Part shown: positions 1 through 12,163 of the stretch, piece after piece | Numbering within the stretch: the stretch's first letter is position 1 | Layout of the letters: each line of letters starts with the position of its first letter | From: Istiophorus platypterus | Lineage: Eukaryota > Chordata > Actinopteri > Istiophoriformes > Istiophoridae | Assembly: GCA_016859345.1 (NCBI GenBank) | Contig: CM029124.1 | Span: 12,148,980-12,212,979 of the forward strand | Direction of reading: 5' to 3' | Length of the DNA stretch: 64,000 nucleotides | The notes under the pieces: model-generated | Seen by the model: only the letters and a program-made list of their open reading frames with translations | Database searches by the model: none | What the model was told of the DNA's origin: nothing | Position numbers and translations under genes: made by a program

Positions 1-3000
1 GTTCCAAATTTATGATGATATTGTTGTAATATTTGTCAGACCTCCTCTTTTACACAGGAACAATTTTTCGACAGTATTAATTTCTTGAATTTTGCATGCC
101 TTAAAAAAAGGCCCAATTTCTTTCAAAGAATGATTTTGCCCACAGTATGTACCATAAATAAACCAAATTTTCTACCTGTGACAAAATGTTTTGCTGTTTT
201 TGTTGGAATTCTGTAATTATTCTTATTCGTATACTGAATAAAAAAATAAGATCATACCATTTTGTTACACTCTTTATCTGTGATAATGATTATCAACTAT
301 TATTAAATTATTGTATTAACTATAAAATACAGAACTATTCAAAGCAGCAAGGTGCTTTACAAACAAGTGTCATTTGAAGAATAAAGCAAGCTTTTGTCAA
401 AAATCACAGCAACTTGATGCTTCGTTATTAAATGGAAAATATAGATTATGACTGCACACTTAACACAGAAAACTATGTTACCAAACTATGCACTGTGATG
501 TATAGGTTTTTCAGAAATTATGTGATATAATAGCACATCTTGTGAAAAAATCCATATAAAAAATATATTTCATTTTAGAGATGTCCAAAAAGCGCATGAG
601 CTTATATGTCAATTTATCATGTGAAAAGTTGTTTTTCACTGGTTATCATACACGTGTTCCCTTAGTGCTGTAGAGGGATATGTGGTATATGACATTTCTT
701 GTTTTCCTTGGTGTCTTTACAAATATATCTGTCTGCATAACATACAATTTTACACTGATTCTCCCATTGAGCTGTCCAGATAGGGGTTAAGAATCTTGAG
801 TGTTTTTATCTTCATCTTGCTGTTGACATCATGAGCTGCAGAGATTCAAGCATCTCCCTCTCCTTTCTGGACATCTTGTACTTGTTCATTAGAAGTCTTG
901 CGTAAGTATGTCTGTACTGATTGAGATCTACGTCTGCTTTTCGTGCTTTTGCTCACTTGTCTCACCCTACATCTTAACAATGCGGTAAGACCGCTGCACT
1001 TGTGACACCACCATACATATTTAAAAATGCGAGCCGTTGTTGTTTGAGCATTCCCTGGAGGGAAGATTTCTGTAGATACAGCTTCACATTTTGCAGCTTT
1101 ATGAGCCCAGTTATCACTGTGCTCATGTTTGTATTGCTGATGTTTGCTTTCTTGATTGCAGCAGCGGGGTCGGTCGGATGGGCTGAGGTCAAAATTTCTG
1201 GCCTGTCAAACTGCCCTTTAGTGGATTCCTGCCAGCTCCCACCATTTGAGCCAAGAGTTGATCAGAGAGAGAGAATAACCTGGAAAAAGGGCTTTAACAA
1301 CACATACATTCAACATATATTCAACCATCTGAAAGATCTGTGCACTTGCTCCCTCTGCTGGACAATTACTTCATGCCAATCCTCCTTTTGTTCTGTGGGG
1401 GGGGGCGTAGTAGACGTGTTTTCTATGTTGCAGTTGGTGGTTTTGGCATAAAAAAACAATCAAACAAACAAACAGACAAACAAACAAACAAACAAACAAA
1501 CAAAACCCCCTCTGCAGCCTGCTCACAGAACCCAGCCGATACTCTGAGTCCGGTCCAAATGTACTGTAAGTGGTCCCACCAGTGCTGAGCTCTGTTGCCC
1601 CCAGCAGTGACATCAGCCCCCTGGCCATTGGCTGCTGACTGTCAGGCCATCCTCCTCACGGCCTGGAGCATCTCGGCGCGGTCGAGGTCCGGCCCAGGCG
1701 CTCCAACCGTGGCCTGACGCACGGTTTCAGCCGGGCACTCGCTGCAAACAATCTGGATTTTGTAAACTTAAGATTGTGTCCCCGCTGCAGGCTACGTTGT
1801 CCTAACCCAGTACACAGAAAGGATTCATGTACGTGATGAACTCCGGGTTCGAGACGCACACATTTACTTGGGATATATAGGCTGATTTTTAAATTCCCAT
1901 CGCCTTAGACTCACGTTCCTTTTCAATTTGCGCAAAAGCTGCAAGTGCCGTTATTTTTTTGGCATTTAGAGCAATTAGCCGAGCCACCTAAGATAATAAT
2001 GCAATTTTGCTGATAGTTACGGGTCAATATAAATGACTTGTTTGAATGAAATATACTCTTGACTGCGCGCTTTTGGTGATGCGCACTGCGAGCGTCTCAT
2101 ACCCCGCATTAAAAAGAAGACCTAAAACAACAAGATGGACCCCACTGTCGTCTCATCTCACTTGTCAGTCCTCTTTGAATCTTAATCCAAAAACATCCCT
2201 CAGAAGTCCCCTCCCCTCTGCAAATCACTTTTTTTCCTCTCTAATCCTAATTTGCACACAAGAAGATCGCTAAAGGGGCTGCCTGTGCCAAAGGAAAGGG
2301 ACCTACGGGTCAGACGGGGTTACTGGGGGAATAACCCTTCATCCAGTGTTAGGTAGGGACCGTCTGCATTAGCGATGCAAATGTCCCGGATCTGATCAAC
2401 AGCGAGGCCTCCGCTCCGTCCGCGATCCAACCTTTTATTTTCTCGGGGGATCGAAGGTCTTTGAAATTCTCCAGACGCACCTAAACAAATTAAATTCATC
2501 GCATGGTAAATTTTAGACAATTCAAATATTACAGGAAAATGGGGGAAAAAAATAAAGAAAGGCAGGGAAAAAAAAAAAAACCTTATCTAATGGGTAAAGT
2601 CCCGATAAAGTGAAATCAACACAAAAAAACCTCGCGTCCCTTAAGGAATTTAACTACATGACTGACTGGTGATCATGTTAACAAGTGTTTTAAAGACCTT
2701 TGAAAATCGCTCACTGCACCATCCTCTTATCCGCAGGTTGATGAGGAATAACGCGCAGTCGATCACTCTTTAGAAACGACTCACTCTTCGCTGCGTGCGT
2801 CGCAGATTTGGTCAAATTTTGACGCGGAGGTTTGAAATGAAATGGTCCAAACTGCACTTGGAGACTACTGCGGCGGTTCGTCTTCCACTTGAGTAACAGT
2901 CCCTGTGTTTCAGGACGATAAACACTGATTCAATCACACTTTTGTCAAAGCATGAATTACTTCACCCAGAACAAACGCTACGGGCCGTTTTTTTGTTTGT

Positions 3001-3340
3001 TTGTTAGTTTGTTTTTACAGTCCTATCAAACAAACACGTCGACACCCAAAGGACTGATCCCCGACGATCATCTGCGCGTTAGATAGCTTATATAAACCTT
3101 TTCTTCGTCTCTCTGAGCAGAAATTCAGGGGGATCAGTGTTACACTTTCCTCCGTGGGATTAAACAGCTCTTCCTCTACTCTTGAATGGAGGCAGGGAAC
3201 CCACCGTTGTCCGGCCCTGAAGGCCCAGGGTGCCCTTTTGATCATTGCAGTCTCCCCTTGGTGCAATACTTCTGATTGGCCAAGAGCGTAAGAAGGGGGA
3301 AAATCTTTAATTAAGCAGATAATCTCTCGTTGGGACGAGA
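1..3340. other. upstream flank of wnt8b, no gene seen
   Basis: No exon is recognisable on either strand, and the open frames here are short and unlike known proteins. The first 1.4 kb is AT-rich and featureless. A (CAAA)n tract lies at about 1460-1505. From about 1610 to 1860 the DNA is more GC-rich and contains a 7 bp inverted repeat of SOX-like sites (1748-1754 and 1771-1777). The stretch 2280-3340 is mixed-composition single-copy-looking sequence that could hold wnt8b control elements, but I see nothing that proves it. Confidence 0.5.
1460..1505. repeat. (CAAA)n simple repeat
   Basis: About eleven tandem CAAA units with two interruptions (one CAGA, one CAAT). Open frames that run through it are repeat artefacts. 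Confidence 0.9.
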
Positions 3341-3489
3341 GCAGCTCCATTTCAGAGCCCCCTCCTTGAATCTTGGAAGCCCCTGGTGAAGCCTGATGTG
3401 CTGATAGCTCAGTCTCCTCTCCATCCTTAGACTTTTCTGCAGGCTTTGGACGGGCTCGGAGTCATCGTCATACCCCCTCACCTGTCAGG
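3260..3489 (+). promoter_or_regulatory. wnt8b: probable wnt8b promoter and 5' UTR
   Basis: This is the DNA directly before the wnt8b start codon. An inverted CCAAT box (ATTGG at 3275-3279) is followed about 30 bases later by a homeodomain-type site (CTTTAATTAA near 3305). No clear TATA box is seen. The transcription start cannot be fixed from sequence. Placement rests on position and on the CCAAT box, so confidence is modest. Confidence 0.4.
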
Positions 3490-6400
3490 ATGTTCATGCA
3501 TTTGGAGGTTTTCTATTATGTTTTTATTCTCCTGGCTCACATGAGGTCGTGCTGCTGCTGGTAAGTCTATTTTACTATTAAATATTATGTCTTTGTTTTC
3601 CTGCAGTTTTTTTTTTCTTTTTCCTTTTTTTTTTATTCAACACATTGGCAAGTGGAAATAAGGAAACAACGTGAACTGAGATCTTACCATTTCACAGAAA
3701 TGTTAACTATATTGTTTAATTAGTTACACCAGTAACAGCATTTAATAAGGCAGCCCTTATTAAAAACAGATGATGACTAAATCATTTAGTAATGCTTTAC
3801 AAATTGTTGTACCCATTAGAAAGAATAACTTTTGGGCTGACAGGTTGTTAAAACTGCTTTTGAATGGTTACATAATCTAACTTATTTCTGGAAAAGCGCT
3901 GCAGATGGTTTGGACAAAAGTCATTTTCTTAACAGCCCACTTAAAATCGAAGACTCGATGGGTTAAAAACATTTATTAATAACTCTATAACAGCAGATGG
4001 CTTGAATACGATCTTTCACAACCTAGCAACCCAGAATTTCAACTAATCAAGTGTTAATAACATTAGCCTTTTGCCCTCACTGTGCCTCAGTTCTTAAATT
4101 TAATTTCCAGAATCTTTTTTTTTTTTTTTTAACAAATTCAGCAGCATGTTGTTCACTAAGGTTTGGATGCCTGCTGGTGTCACAGTTTAACATGTTACAA
4201 AGCGCACTAATGAGAGATGTTAGCAGAGGAATTTGTGAAGGACACTGAGCTTCCCTGAGTGAATAAGCTGTCTCCTTTTCCAGGTCAGTGAATAATTTCC
4301 TGATGACTGGACCCAAGGTAAGCTAACTTTCTTTTGATCTTTTCTCCCTGCCCCCCCCCCCCAAAAAAGATCGAAGGAGAAGACATTGGTTTCTGTGTGT
4401 TGTTTTTTTTTGTTGTTTTGTTTTTTCAGTGCGGGCCTGTTGTCCTTGTGATATCTTAACTGAAGTGTATGGACAAGCTCCGGTTCCTGTTGTATGCAAC
4501 AATGGCACCAATGATATATCAGTGATATTCTTGGCCCTTTGTGATTTTTCTTTCCCCCTCCGCACACTTGACCTTATTCAGAGGCTCTGTGTATTTGTGG
4601 GTTGAATGTGTTAAGAGGCGAGGGCAGGCATTGCTGTAGTGGGTGGTCATCATTAGTGAGCCGGACCCCTGTGAAAGAGGTGGTACTCCATCTCGCCAAA
4701 GGCCACTTGAGACATATTAGTTGTATTATCATTCACAAAAGTCTGAGCAAGCAGCAGCGCGACAGGCGAAAGCCAAGGACAGATCGTACTGGTTGACGAG
4801 AGCTCTGCAATTCATTGTATTCAACAGAGTTTAAAAAGTAAATCATGTTTTAATCAGCTCAGACTGTTTTTTTTGTCATGACACTAACATTAAGTTTTAT
4901 CTCGATCTCCAAAATGTTGAGGACTTGTTGATATATTATATCCACTTTGAAAATTCTTGAGAAGATGAGAAGCAGGACACATTTTAAAACTTTCAAAGTT
5001 TTTCGGAATAGCCTTTTTTGTCCTGGTCAGGATAATCACGCTTATCACAAGGCAAAGAGTAAAACATTTGACACTAACGCAAAGATAACAATGTAAAAGA
5101 CCCAAACACTGATTCACATCATCATTCCTCCATTTCTTTCATATACAAGATTGGATTTTATGAATCCAGAGTCAGAAAAAAATGACTCAAACTTTGTTGG
5201 ATCTACGACCACTGCCTCTCTCTGAGTGGAATCTGTCACTGGTTTTGCAAGAAATCTTCATTTTTCGAAATCCGACATATCTGGGGGTCAAATCAAGCCA
5301 GACGTTTCGGTATCATCTGATCGTCTAAAATCATGTTGTCATTTTTGCAACCTTGCTGCCTGCGTATTATTTTTGGGGTTTTCATATTGCCCCTGTTTCC
5401 ACTGCCGCAGGCATACCTGATCTACTCCAGCAGTGTGGCAGCGGGAGCTCAGAGTGGCATAGAGGAGTGCAAATACCAGTTTGCATGGGACCGCTGGAAC
5501 TGCCCTGAGAGAGCTCTGCAGCTGTCCACGCACAGCAGCCTGCGCAGTGGTAAGTCCAGACTCCCCCCAGACAAACCCGCCTTAACACCTTCTCAAACAT
5601 CTCGAGGCAGAGAGACACCAGTACCTGGGAAATATGGCTTATGGATTGTCAAAGATGCTTAAAAAGTGTTTTATAAGAGTGTTTAAAGTTCCGTTAGATC
5701 TTTCAGGGGGAGTTTTTTTTTTTTCCAGTTCGTGAAATGGAGATGTTTGATCAGACAAAACCTTTATCACCCTTTGGGATAGTTACAACAGCCAGGGTCA
5801 CTAGAGGCAAAACAAACACACCAATCCATTTCACAATATCCCTCAGAATCACCACCTCTGTTTGCAGTTTATGGAAGCATAAACTGATATTCAAAAGACA
5901 AGAAGTCATATGTGTTAGGCAGTACAACACCAGCTCTATTTAGGCACAGTTTAGAAGTTGCCAAACCAATAAGTCTGATTTTACGGTCTTGAAAAGGATT
6001 GATCGAGTCAATTTTTTTCAAGACATATTATGCATGAAAAGTAAAACTTACATATATCATTTGAACCTTGTTGTGCAGGTAATTAAATTTACTGGGGAGG
6101 GAGGGGATTGTGATATAAAGCAAAAATTTGTAACCTACAATGAATGAGCTGTGCGATACTTACCGGGTGCCTCTGTCGACAGCCAATCGAGAGACAGCGT
6201 TCGTTCATGCCATCAGCTCTGCCGGAGTCATGTACACTTTAACCAGGAACTGCAGTCTTGGGGACTTTGACAACTGCGGCTGTGACGACAGCAGGAACGG
6301 ACAACGAGGTACAAGAGAAACACAAACCTATACATAGATACACACAGCAGAGCCGACACGTCAAAGGGTAAATTTTGAGCGGCAATGGAATGGCACAGAT

Positions 6401-8312
6401 GATTTTATTGTTTTACATTCTCCCAGGTGGTCATGGTTGGCTCTGGGGCGGCTGCAGCGACAATGTTGGCTTTGGGGAGGCCATCTCCAAACAGTTTGTT
6501 GATGCCTTGGAGACTGGGCAGGATGCACGGGCAGCCATGAATCTCCATAATAACGAGGCTGGGCGCAAGGTACAGTAGGTGCTCCTAACTCACTCCATCA
6601 GAGATGAGCTCCCATTGTTTGAAACTGAGTGGCGCCTTGCTGGAAATTTTGGGAATCTCTCCCAGCCCTCCGACTGATTGCACAGTGTAAAGCACCTTTT
6701 GAATAATTTTTTCCTGCTCAGAATTACACTGAGTGTGCCACCCAAGCATCCCTTTCACGTTGCTATAAGTGAGGTGCCACTCGTCCCCAATAATAACAGT
6801 GTGCTCGGTGTACCAGAAGGGCCTATTTACCAGTGCTGAATGCCCCTTATGACAATACCTCAGCTCAAGAATCTCAGGAACACTGGTGCACGCTTAATTA
6901 GAGATCCTGGGGCGCCAGACATTGCACAGCATTCTGTATTGTACTGCTTTTTAAAATAAGTGTTTAGTTTTATTCTTGCAATAAGGATCCCACATTTATG
7001 TTGGTCTTTGTTTGGCCCCGAGGGAGTCTAAGGGGACCACAGGCGTGCAGCTGAAGTGCTCTTTGTTTACGGTGCCTTTCCTCCCCCCTGTTGGGCCCTA
7101 GGATCCCCATGGCACCTGGAGCATCATTGTAACAGAAAAAAATGGGGATAGAAAGAGAGAAAAACTCCTTTTTCATTTCTCCACTCAATGGGACTCTCCA
7201 TTGGGTCTTCTCACACTGGAAAACATGTTGATAATGAACATGCTAAATAAATACTCCTATTTCTTCTGGGGGGACAATAGGACTCAATGTGACACTTTGA
7301 TTCAGCCTCACCTCAACAGAAAGTTCATCCCCTCCTCACGAAAAGAAAACGTTCCTTTTCAACCAACAGCTGTTTTGCGTCGGGTAAAGTCAGGAAACAC
7401 TGAGGATGACAAAGACACTCAGCCATAGCCTTGAAAATATCATTTCTTCCTTTCAGTGTATTCACCCCTTTTTTACTTAAGCGGAAAACTTTGAGAACAC
7501 GATCATTTAATTTGACAATACATCGGTCAAAAGACAATTAACATCCTTTCTTTTACACAAACACACATATACACACTCTCTCATATGCACATGTATACCT
7601 ACATAGACACAAGTATGTACGTATGTGTATGTACTCATAACCACAGCATCAGTTGCCCTTTTTCATATCAAACTATGAGCAAAACATAATAATATTTAAC
7701 GCTGTTTAAAGTAAAGAGAATCTTTCCTTTTCACCTCTCCAGGCTGTTAAAGGGACCATGCAGAGGACATGCAAGTGCCACGGGGTGTCAGGAAGCTGCA
7801 CCACTCAGACCTGCTGGCTGCAGCTGCCGGAGTTCAGGGAGGTGGGGAACTACCTGAAGGAAAAGTACCACAGGGCTTTGAAGGTGGATCTCCTCCGAGG
7901 AGCTGGGAACAGCGCAGCGAGCCGGGGGGCAATTGCTGAGACCTTTAGCTCCATCTCTCGTAAGGAGCTGGTCCACCTCGAAGACTCCCCCGATTACTGC
8001 CTAGAAAACCGCACTCTGGGCCTGCCGGGCACCGAGGGCCGCGAGTGCCTCAAGAAGGGCAAGAACCTGAGCAAATGGGAGAAACGGAGCTGCAAGAGGC
8101 TGTGCGGAGAGTGTGGGCTGGCCGTGGAGGAGCGCAAAGCTGAGATGGTGTCGAGCTGTAATTGTAAATTCCACTGGTGCTGCGCGGTGAAGTGTGAGCA
8201 GTGCAGAAAAACAGTGACCAAGTACTTCTGCGTAAAGAAAGGGGGTCAGAGGGGGAGGAATGAGAGTGCCGGCAGCCGCCGGAAGAACCTCAGACTGAGG
8301 AAGAAACACTGA
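3490..8312 (+). CDS. wnt8b: Wnt8b secreted signalling ligand (six coding exons)
   Basis: Secreted, lipid-modified Wnt ligand. In vertebrates Wnt8b acts through Frizzled/LRP and beta-catenin in forebrain and midbrain patterning. Coding exons: 3490-3560, 4284-4317, 5411-5549, 6183-6308, 6427-6569, 7743-8312. All introns are GT-AG and phases join without a break, giving 360 aa (human WNT8B is about 351). The first about 23 residues form a hydrophobic signal peptide and mature sequence begins near WSVNNFLMTGPK, as in other Wnt8 proteins. The motif CKCHGVSGSC in exon 6 carries the serine that Porcupine acylates, at residue 187, the same number as in Xenopus Wnt8. N-glycosylation sequons NCS and NRT are kept, and the C-terminal cysteine-rich part (CNCKFHWCCAVKCEQC) is intact. 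GAQSGIEECKYQFAWDRWNCPE and the exon 6 sequence follow Wnt8b rather than Wnt8a. The start at 3490 was chosen because it opens the signal peptide. A second ATG two codons later is possible. Confidence 0.97.
6880..7210. promoter_or_regulatory. candidate enhancer in wnt8b intron 5
   Basis: Non-repetitive, balanced-composition block in the 1.2 kb last intron. It contains a TTAATTA homeodomain core (near 6895) and two CTTTGTT TCF/LEF- or SOX-like sites about 50 bases apart (near 7013 and 7062). It is not coding in any frame. The enhancer call is inference from texture and motifs. Conservation was not tested. Confidence 0.35.
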
Positions 8313-9085
8313 GCATCTTCATCACCTCACCTCTGCTGTGCCACTGCAGCTCCTGTCAGCACCCAGAGTCTGTGCATGTTCAGATAATATGTCTTTTTGA
8401 CAAAAACTTTTTCAGTACTATTAATACTATTTCCGACCATCTTCATTGTCAGTTTTGTATTAAACGTCAAAGAAAGTGGGATGCACACAAAACTACATGA
8501 TAGAGAGGATGAGATGGGGAGGTTTTTACAATTTTTGGTATATATGTATTTAAGATATATTTTTATACTTTTTACAACATTTCAAAAAGTCACCAGGCAT
8601 TTGAAGAGAATTTCTCTGACTTCAAAGTTCTCCAAAACACGATTTATTTATTTTCATTAGTACAAAAAAACCAATGGGAAAAATGAATCCGTCATAATTT
8701 CTGGAGGGATGGAAGATTTGACCTGATCTGACCTGAGTAATGGCATAATTAACTTTTGAAAAAAAATCACAGTTTTCAAGCACGTGACAGGTCATACTCC
8801 TATAAACCCTGCAGACTTACAGCCACCACTGCCATGCTTTGAATTTATTAGAAACATTTTTACATGAATGGACCCGGTCTGCTCTCCTGTTGTCTGGCTT
8901 GCCCTGACCTTTGCTGCCCTCTTGATGTATTTAATTGTATATAAAATGAAGCACTTTGTACTGTACATTGTTAATTTATTGCACAGCATTGCTTAGTTTT
9001 GCTTTATTGTTAGTTGCTTTTGTGGTTTGTTTTCTATCAAGATGTAATGAGATAATAATAAATCCCTCAATCCCATATATCAAGC
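8313..9085 (+). other. wnt8b: wnt8b 3' UTR with poly(A) signal
   Basis: AT-rich sequence after the wnt8b stop. A canonical AATAAA lies at 9057-9062, so cleavage is expected near 9075-9090. No other strong signal lies between. Confidence 0.7.
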
Positions 9086-9359
9086 ACATTCGTCTTTAAC
9101 ATAGTCTTTGTGACAGTAATACCTGATGGGCTGCAGTACACCCTCATTGTCCTCATTGTTCGCATTTGGGTTAAGATACTCTGGGCCAAAGCAGCAAGAG
9201 TTGGAAAACTTTCCAGTGTACTCTTGCTTCCATCGGGCCATTCTCAATTTCGCCTCAACAAATACCTCCCGTTCTCGCCCTCATCATGGTAATCCTCAAA
9301 GAGCCCCCCAACTCCCAAGTACTTGGAAGTTTCTTTACTGTTTAATACTAGTTTAATTA

Positions 9360-9830
9360 ACTTTGTTCAGACAGAGTAGGGCCGTGGGGGTGGAGGGCAT
9401 GAGGCAAGTTGCCCTTAAAAATCATCCCGCCTCTAATTTTGTATGCTAATCTCCTTTTTCACGCCGCACCTCCTTAGGAGCGGGGAAAAGAAATGTTGGG
9501 AAAACTTTGGGTTGCCTGTGCAGGGCTTCCTGCGGCTGTTTTATTTCTGGGCCCACCTATTTGGATCCTTTCACTCCTCTAGGGCCTTCTTTTGCTCGAT
9601 TTAACAATGAATGCAGAGCTAATCAGCTCTCTCGGAAATGCGCCACTGTCGAGGAAGGTAATCCCTTCTTCTCTGCTCTCAATGGGCTGTCGCCTTCTAA
9701 AGGACTTTGGGAAAAGGCTTTGCACAGATTCACACTGTTCGCTCAAAAGAAGTTAGTTCAAGTATTGTGCCCAAACAAGTGGGTTTTATAAACACATGCT
9801 TGCCAGGATACTCACCCCACCTGTGAGTAA
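9360..9830. promoter_or_regulatory. candidate conserved noncoding block 3' of wnt8b
   Basis: About 470 bases of non-repetitive, GC-balanced sequence just past the wnt8b poly(A) site. Motifs include a POU-type ATGCTAAT (9443-9450), GCTAATCAGCT, repeated CTTTGGG/CTTTGC words and the split motif TTGTGCCCAAACAAG + TTTTATAAA (9765-9792), which recurs in another noncoding block at 35.8 kb. The 94-codon open frame across it resembles no protein I know. Probably a regulatory element of wnt8b or a distal gene; unproven. Confidence 0.45.
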
Positions 9831-12075
9831 GAAGTGCCAGGCCCAGGCAGACTAGCACATGGCAGCTGAAGCCGAAACCCTTCAGAAGAGACAGGACATG
9901 AAAGAGGAGATTAGAGGTCTCATTGAGAAAGGGGCGTTCATTTCTGCACCTTTCTCCTTTTACTCAATAAAGTGTCAAGGAAACACCTTGTTGACATCTT
10001 ATTTACCAAATAATGGTCATAATCAAAACCCCTCCCTCCTCCGATGACCCCTGTGGGCTGGCTGGATTGCTCTACCTGGCAAGCCGCAAAACCCTCTCAC
10101 CAACAAAAGAACCAGCACACCAGGCTTTTACCCAGCGGCTCTGTGGATGTTCTGCAATTTACTGTGATCGGGAGTACAACAGGGACACATCAAAATGTTT
10201 GTTTACAATATTTTAAACGTAATGCAAAAAATGATAATGAGGACTTCTGGCTAATTTTGGATTAAAGGGAAAAAGGCTGCTTTAAAAACTCAATAGTGTG
10301 CAGTGTTTCCCATTTGGATCTTTCTTCAACAGAAAATTTCCTGCTTGTGCCCACATGTAAAAATATTCACAAAGAGGAAAGCAGAATGTTTGGCCCTTTT
10401 AAAGTTCAGCAGTTTGATACATATGTAAAACTGTTTGTTTAATCAGTCAAGACCAGTTGTGCATCAGCCTCAGGTATGAAGGATGGGGCATTGCTCTGGT
10501 AGGCAGTATATGAGGATAATACTGTGCTTAACCTGGAGGCCTAACATCAGATGCCGGACTGCAGGCCCTGCAAGAAGGGAGGGGAGATGAACAGAAAGGC
10601 ACGCATGTTATAGTGGTGTGTGAAACAGCCACATGACGTTGATCATGACTCAGACACGCAACCGCCCCCTCCCCACCCCCCACCCCACCCAGAGCGAGAC
10701 ACGACCTCTGACCGAGGGGTCTGAACTTTCGTCCCTTGGGATGGCCCTGCCACATCCAATTTGCAATAATGCATGAGTCCAAGGTGATGGGGAGAGAGGC
10801 AACCGTAGAGGAAGAGTTTTAGGCAGATATTTTCTTTCACAGCTTAAGTAATCAATTTCAACCCCTGCAGAAAAAACAGAAATTACTGAAAGAAAGGCAT
10901 ACATATTTTTTACTGTACAGTAGAAGCAGTAATAAAAGAGAACTGTTATCAAATTTTGAGTTTTGGTTAGAGATGAAAAGGAGTGTTTTGTTTTAATTAA
11001 ACAGTGTTCTGTTTAAATTTGTGGGTCCACAACATGCCGCTCAGACATATAAATAATACTGAGAAAAAGAAAATCACACAAAGGGAGCTCTTTCTTTTCC
11101 TCAGGTAGTGAGTGATAATGCCATAACTGAGAGGTAGGAAAACGACTTATAATGCTTCAGAGGATCCTCGACTAATAGGATTTATTGCTTAGGGGTTCTG
11201 AACCTACAACACTTGGAGGGGCGAGGGTCAGTATGAATGTGAGGGAAAGCCAGTACAGATGAGTGTAGTTGTGTTGATTGGTTAGTAATTATTGCATTAG
11301 CTTTAAACTCAATCAACTGGATGTTTGCAGCAGTTATCAGATGCGTTCATTCATCAGGAAACTGTTGCATTGTAACCTTAGCTCCTACACAGAGTCTTTG
11401 CTTTTACAGCAGTCCTTCTATTGGGGAGAGGACGGCAGTGGTGGATGTGTTTATTTCTATCAGCAGGATTGAGAAACGGGCTTCTCTGGGCTCAGCAGGG
11501 TGGTCAATCTCCTGGCTGTGGGTATCTACAGAGAATCAGGGGAGGAGCAGAGAATTGGGGGGATCAGCTCAGCTCAGCTCAGCTCAGCACAGCCCACTGA
11601 TCTACACAGGAAATACGGAGCATGGGAACACAGCAGGGAGCCCTAAATAGTCCCTGAGGTAGAGATCTGCTGATAAAGCTTGACCAGGGGAAATTTTATA
11701 GGGAATCTTTTTGTATATTTGAACTAAAAATTTGGCTGTTTGTGACTTTAAAAAAGTTGTCACTGTGACGTTAAAGACACAGAGTAACAACGATCCAAGT
11801 CATTGATAACATGTACTCCATCAAGTTCAATACCATTCGGGCACTGATGCAACCGAGTGAGGCTCCATTAGGTGATTTGTACTAAAAATGCTATTTGCTA
11901 TCTGCTGTCTCATGAAAAATGAACAGCCAGCGGTCAAAACACTAATTCTGAAGTCATGATGCCATTGTTAAATATTTGCTCAGGATTTCAAAAGTGTTGA
12001 GTGTTCAGTCTGCCATTACCATATCTTCTCATGGAGAGAAAGACAAAGACAATTAAAGAATAGCCCCTATCAGTG
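9831..12075. other. wnt8b-hif1an intergenic DNA, no gene seen
   Basis: Mixed and mostly AT-rich sequence with no recognisable exon. I looked for ndufb8 and sec31b, which lie between the human orthologues, and found no matching peptide. A short pentanucleotide (AGCTC)n tract lies at about 11566-11590. Confidence 0.6.
11566..11590. repeat. (AGCTC)n short tandem repeat
   Basis: About five tandem copies of the pentamer in an otherwise unique stretch. Confidence 0.85.
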
Positions 12076-12163
12076 TTGTATTTCCCTCTGAAAAGTAGTG
12101 GAATAGAAGTACAGTGTAAGTAGCAAGATAGAAATACTCCTGTAGGATGCAAGTGCCTCAGAA
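12076..12163 (-). repeat. teleost dispersed repeat fragment, interrupted by a LINE
   Basis: The words TTTCCCTCTGAAAAGTAGTGG, GAATAGAAGTA and AAATACTCCTG...AAGTGCCTCA match a short dispersed repeat that I recognise as common in fish genomes, here reversed relative to the copy at 41.1 kb. It stops where LINE sequence begins. Family name not assigned. Confidence 0.6.

Noticed and set aside
9859..10047. Open frame starting MAAEAETLQKRQDMKEE, considered as an ndufb8 or other small gene
   Set aside because: Does not resemble NDUFB8 or SEC31B, loses protein-like character after about 30 codons and has no splice partner.
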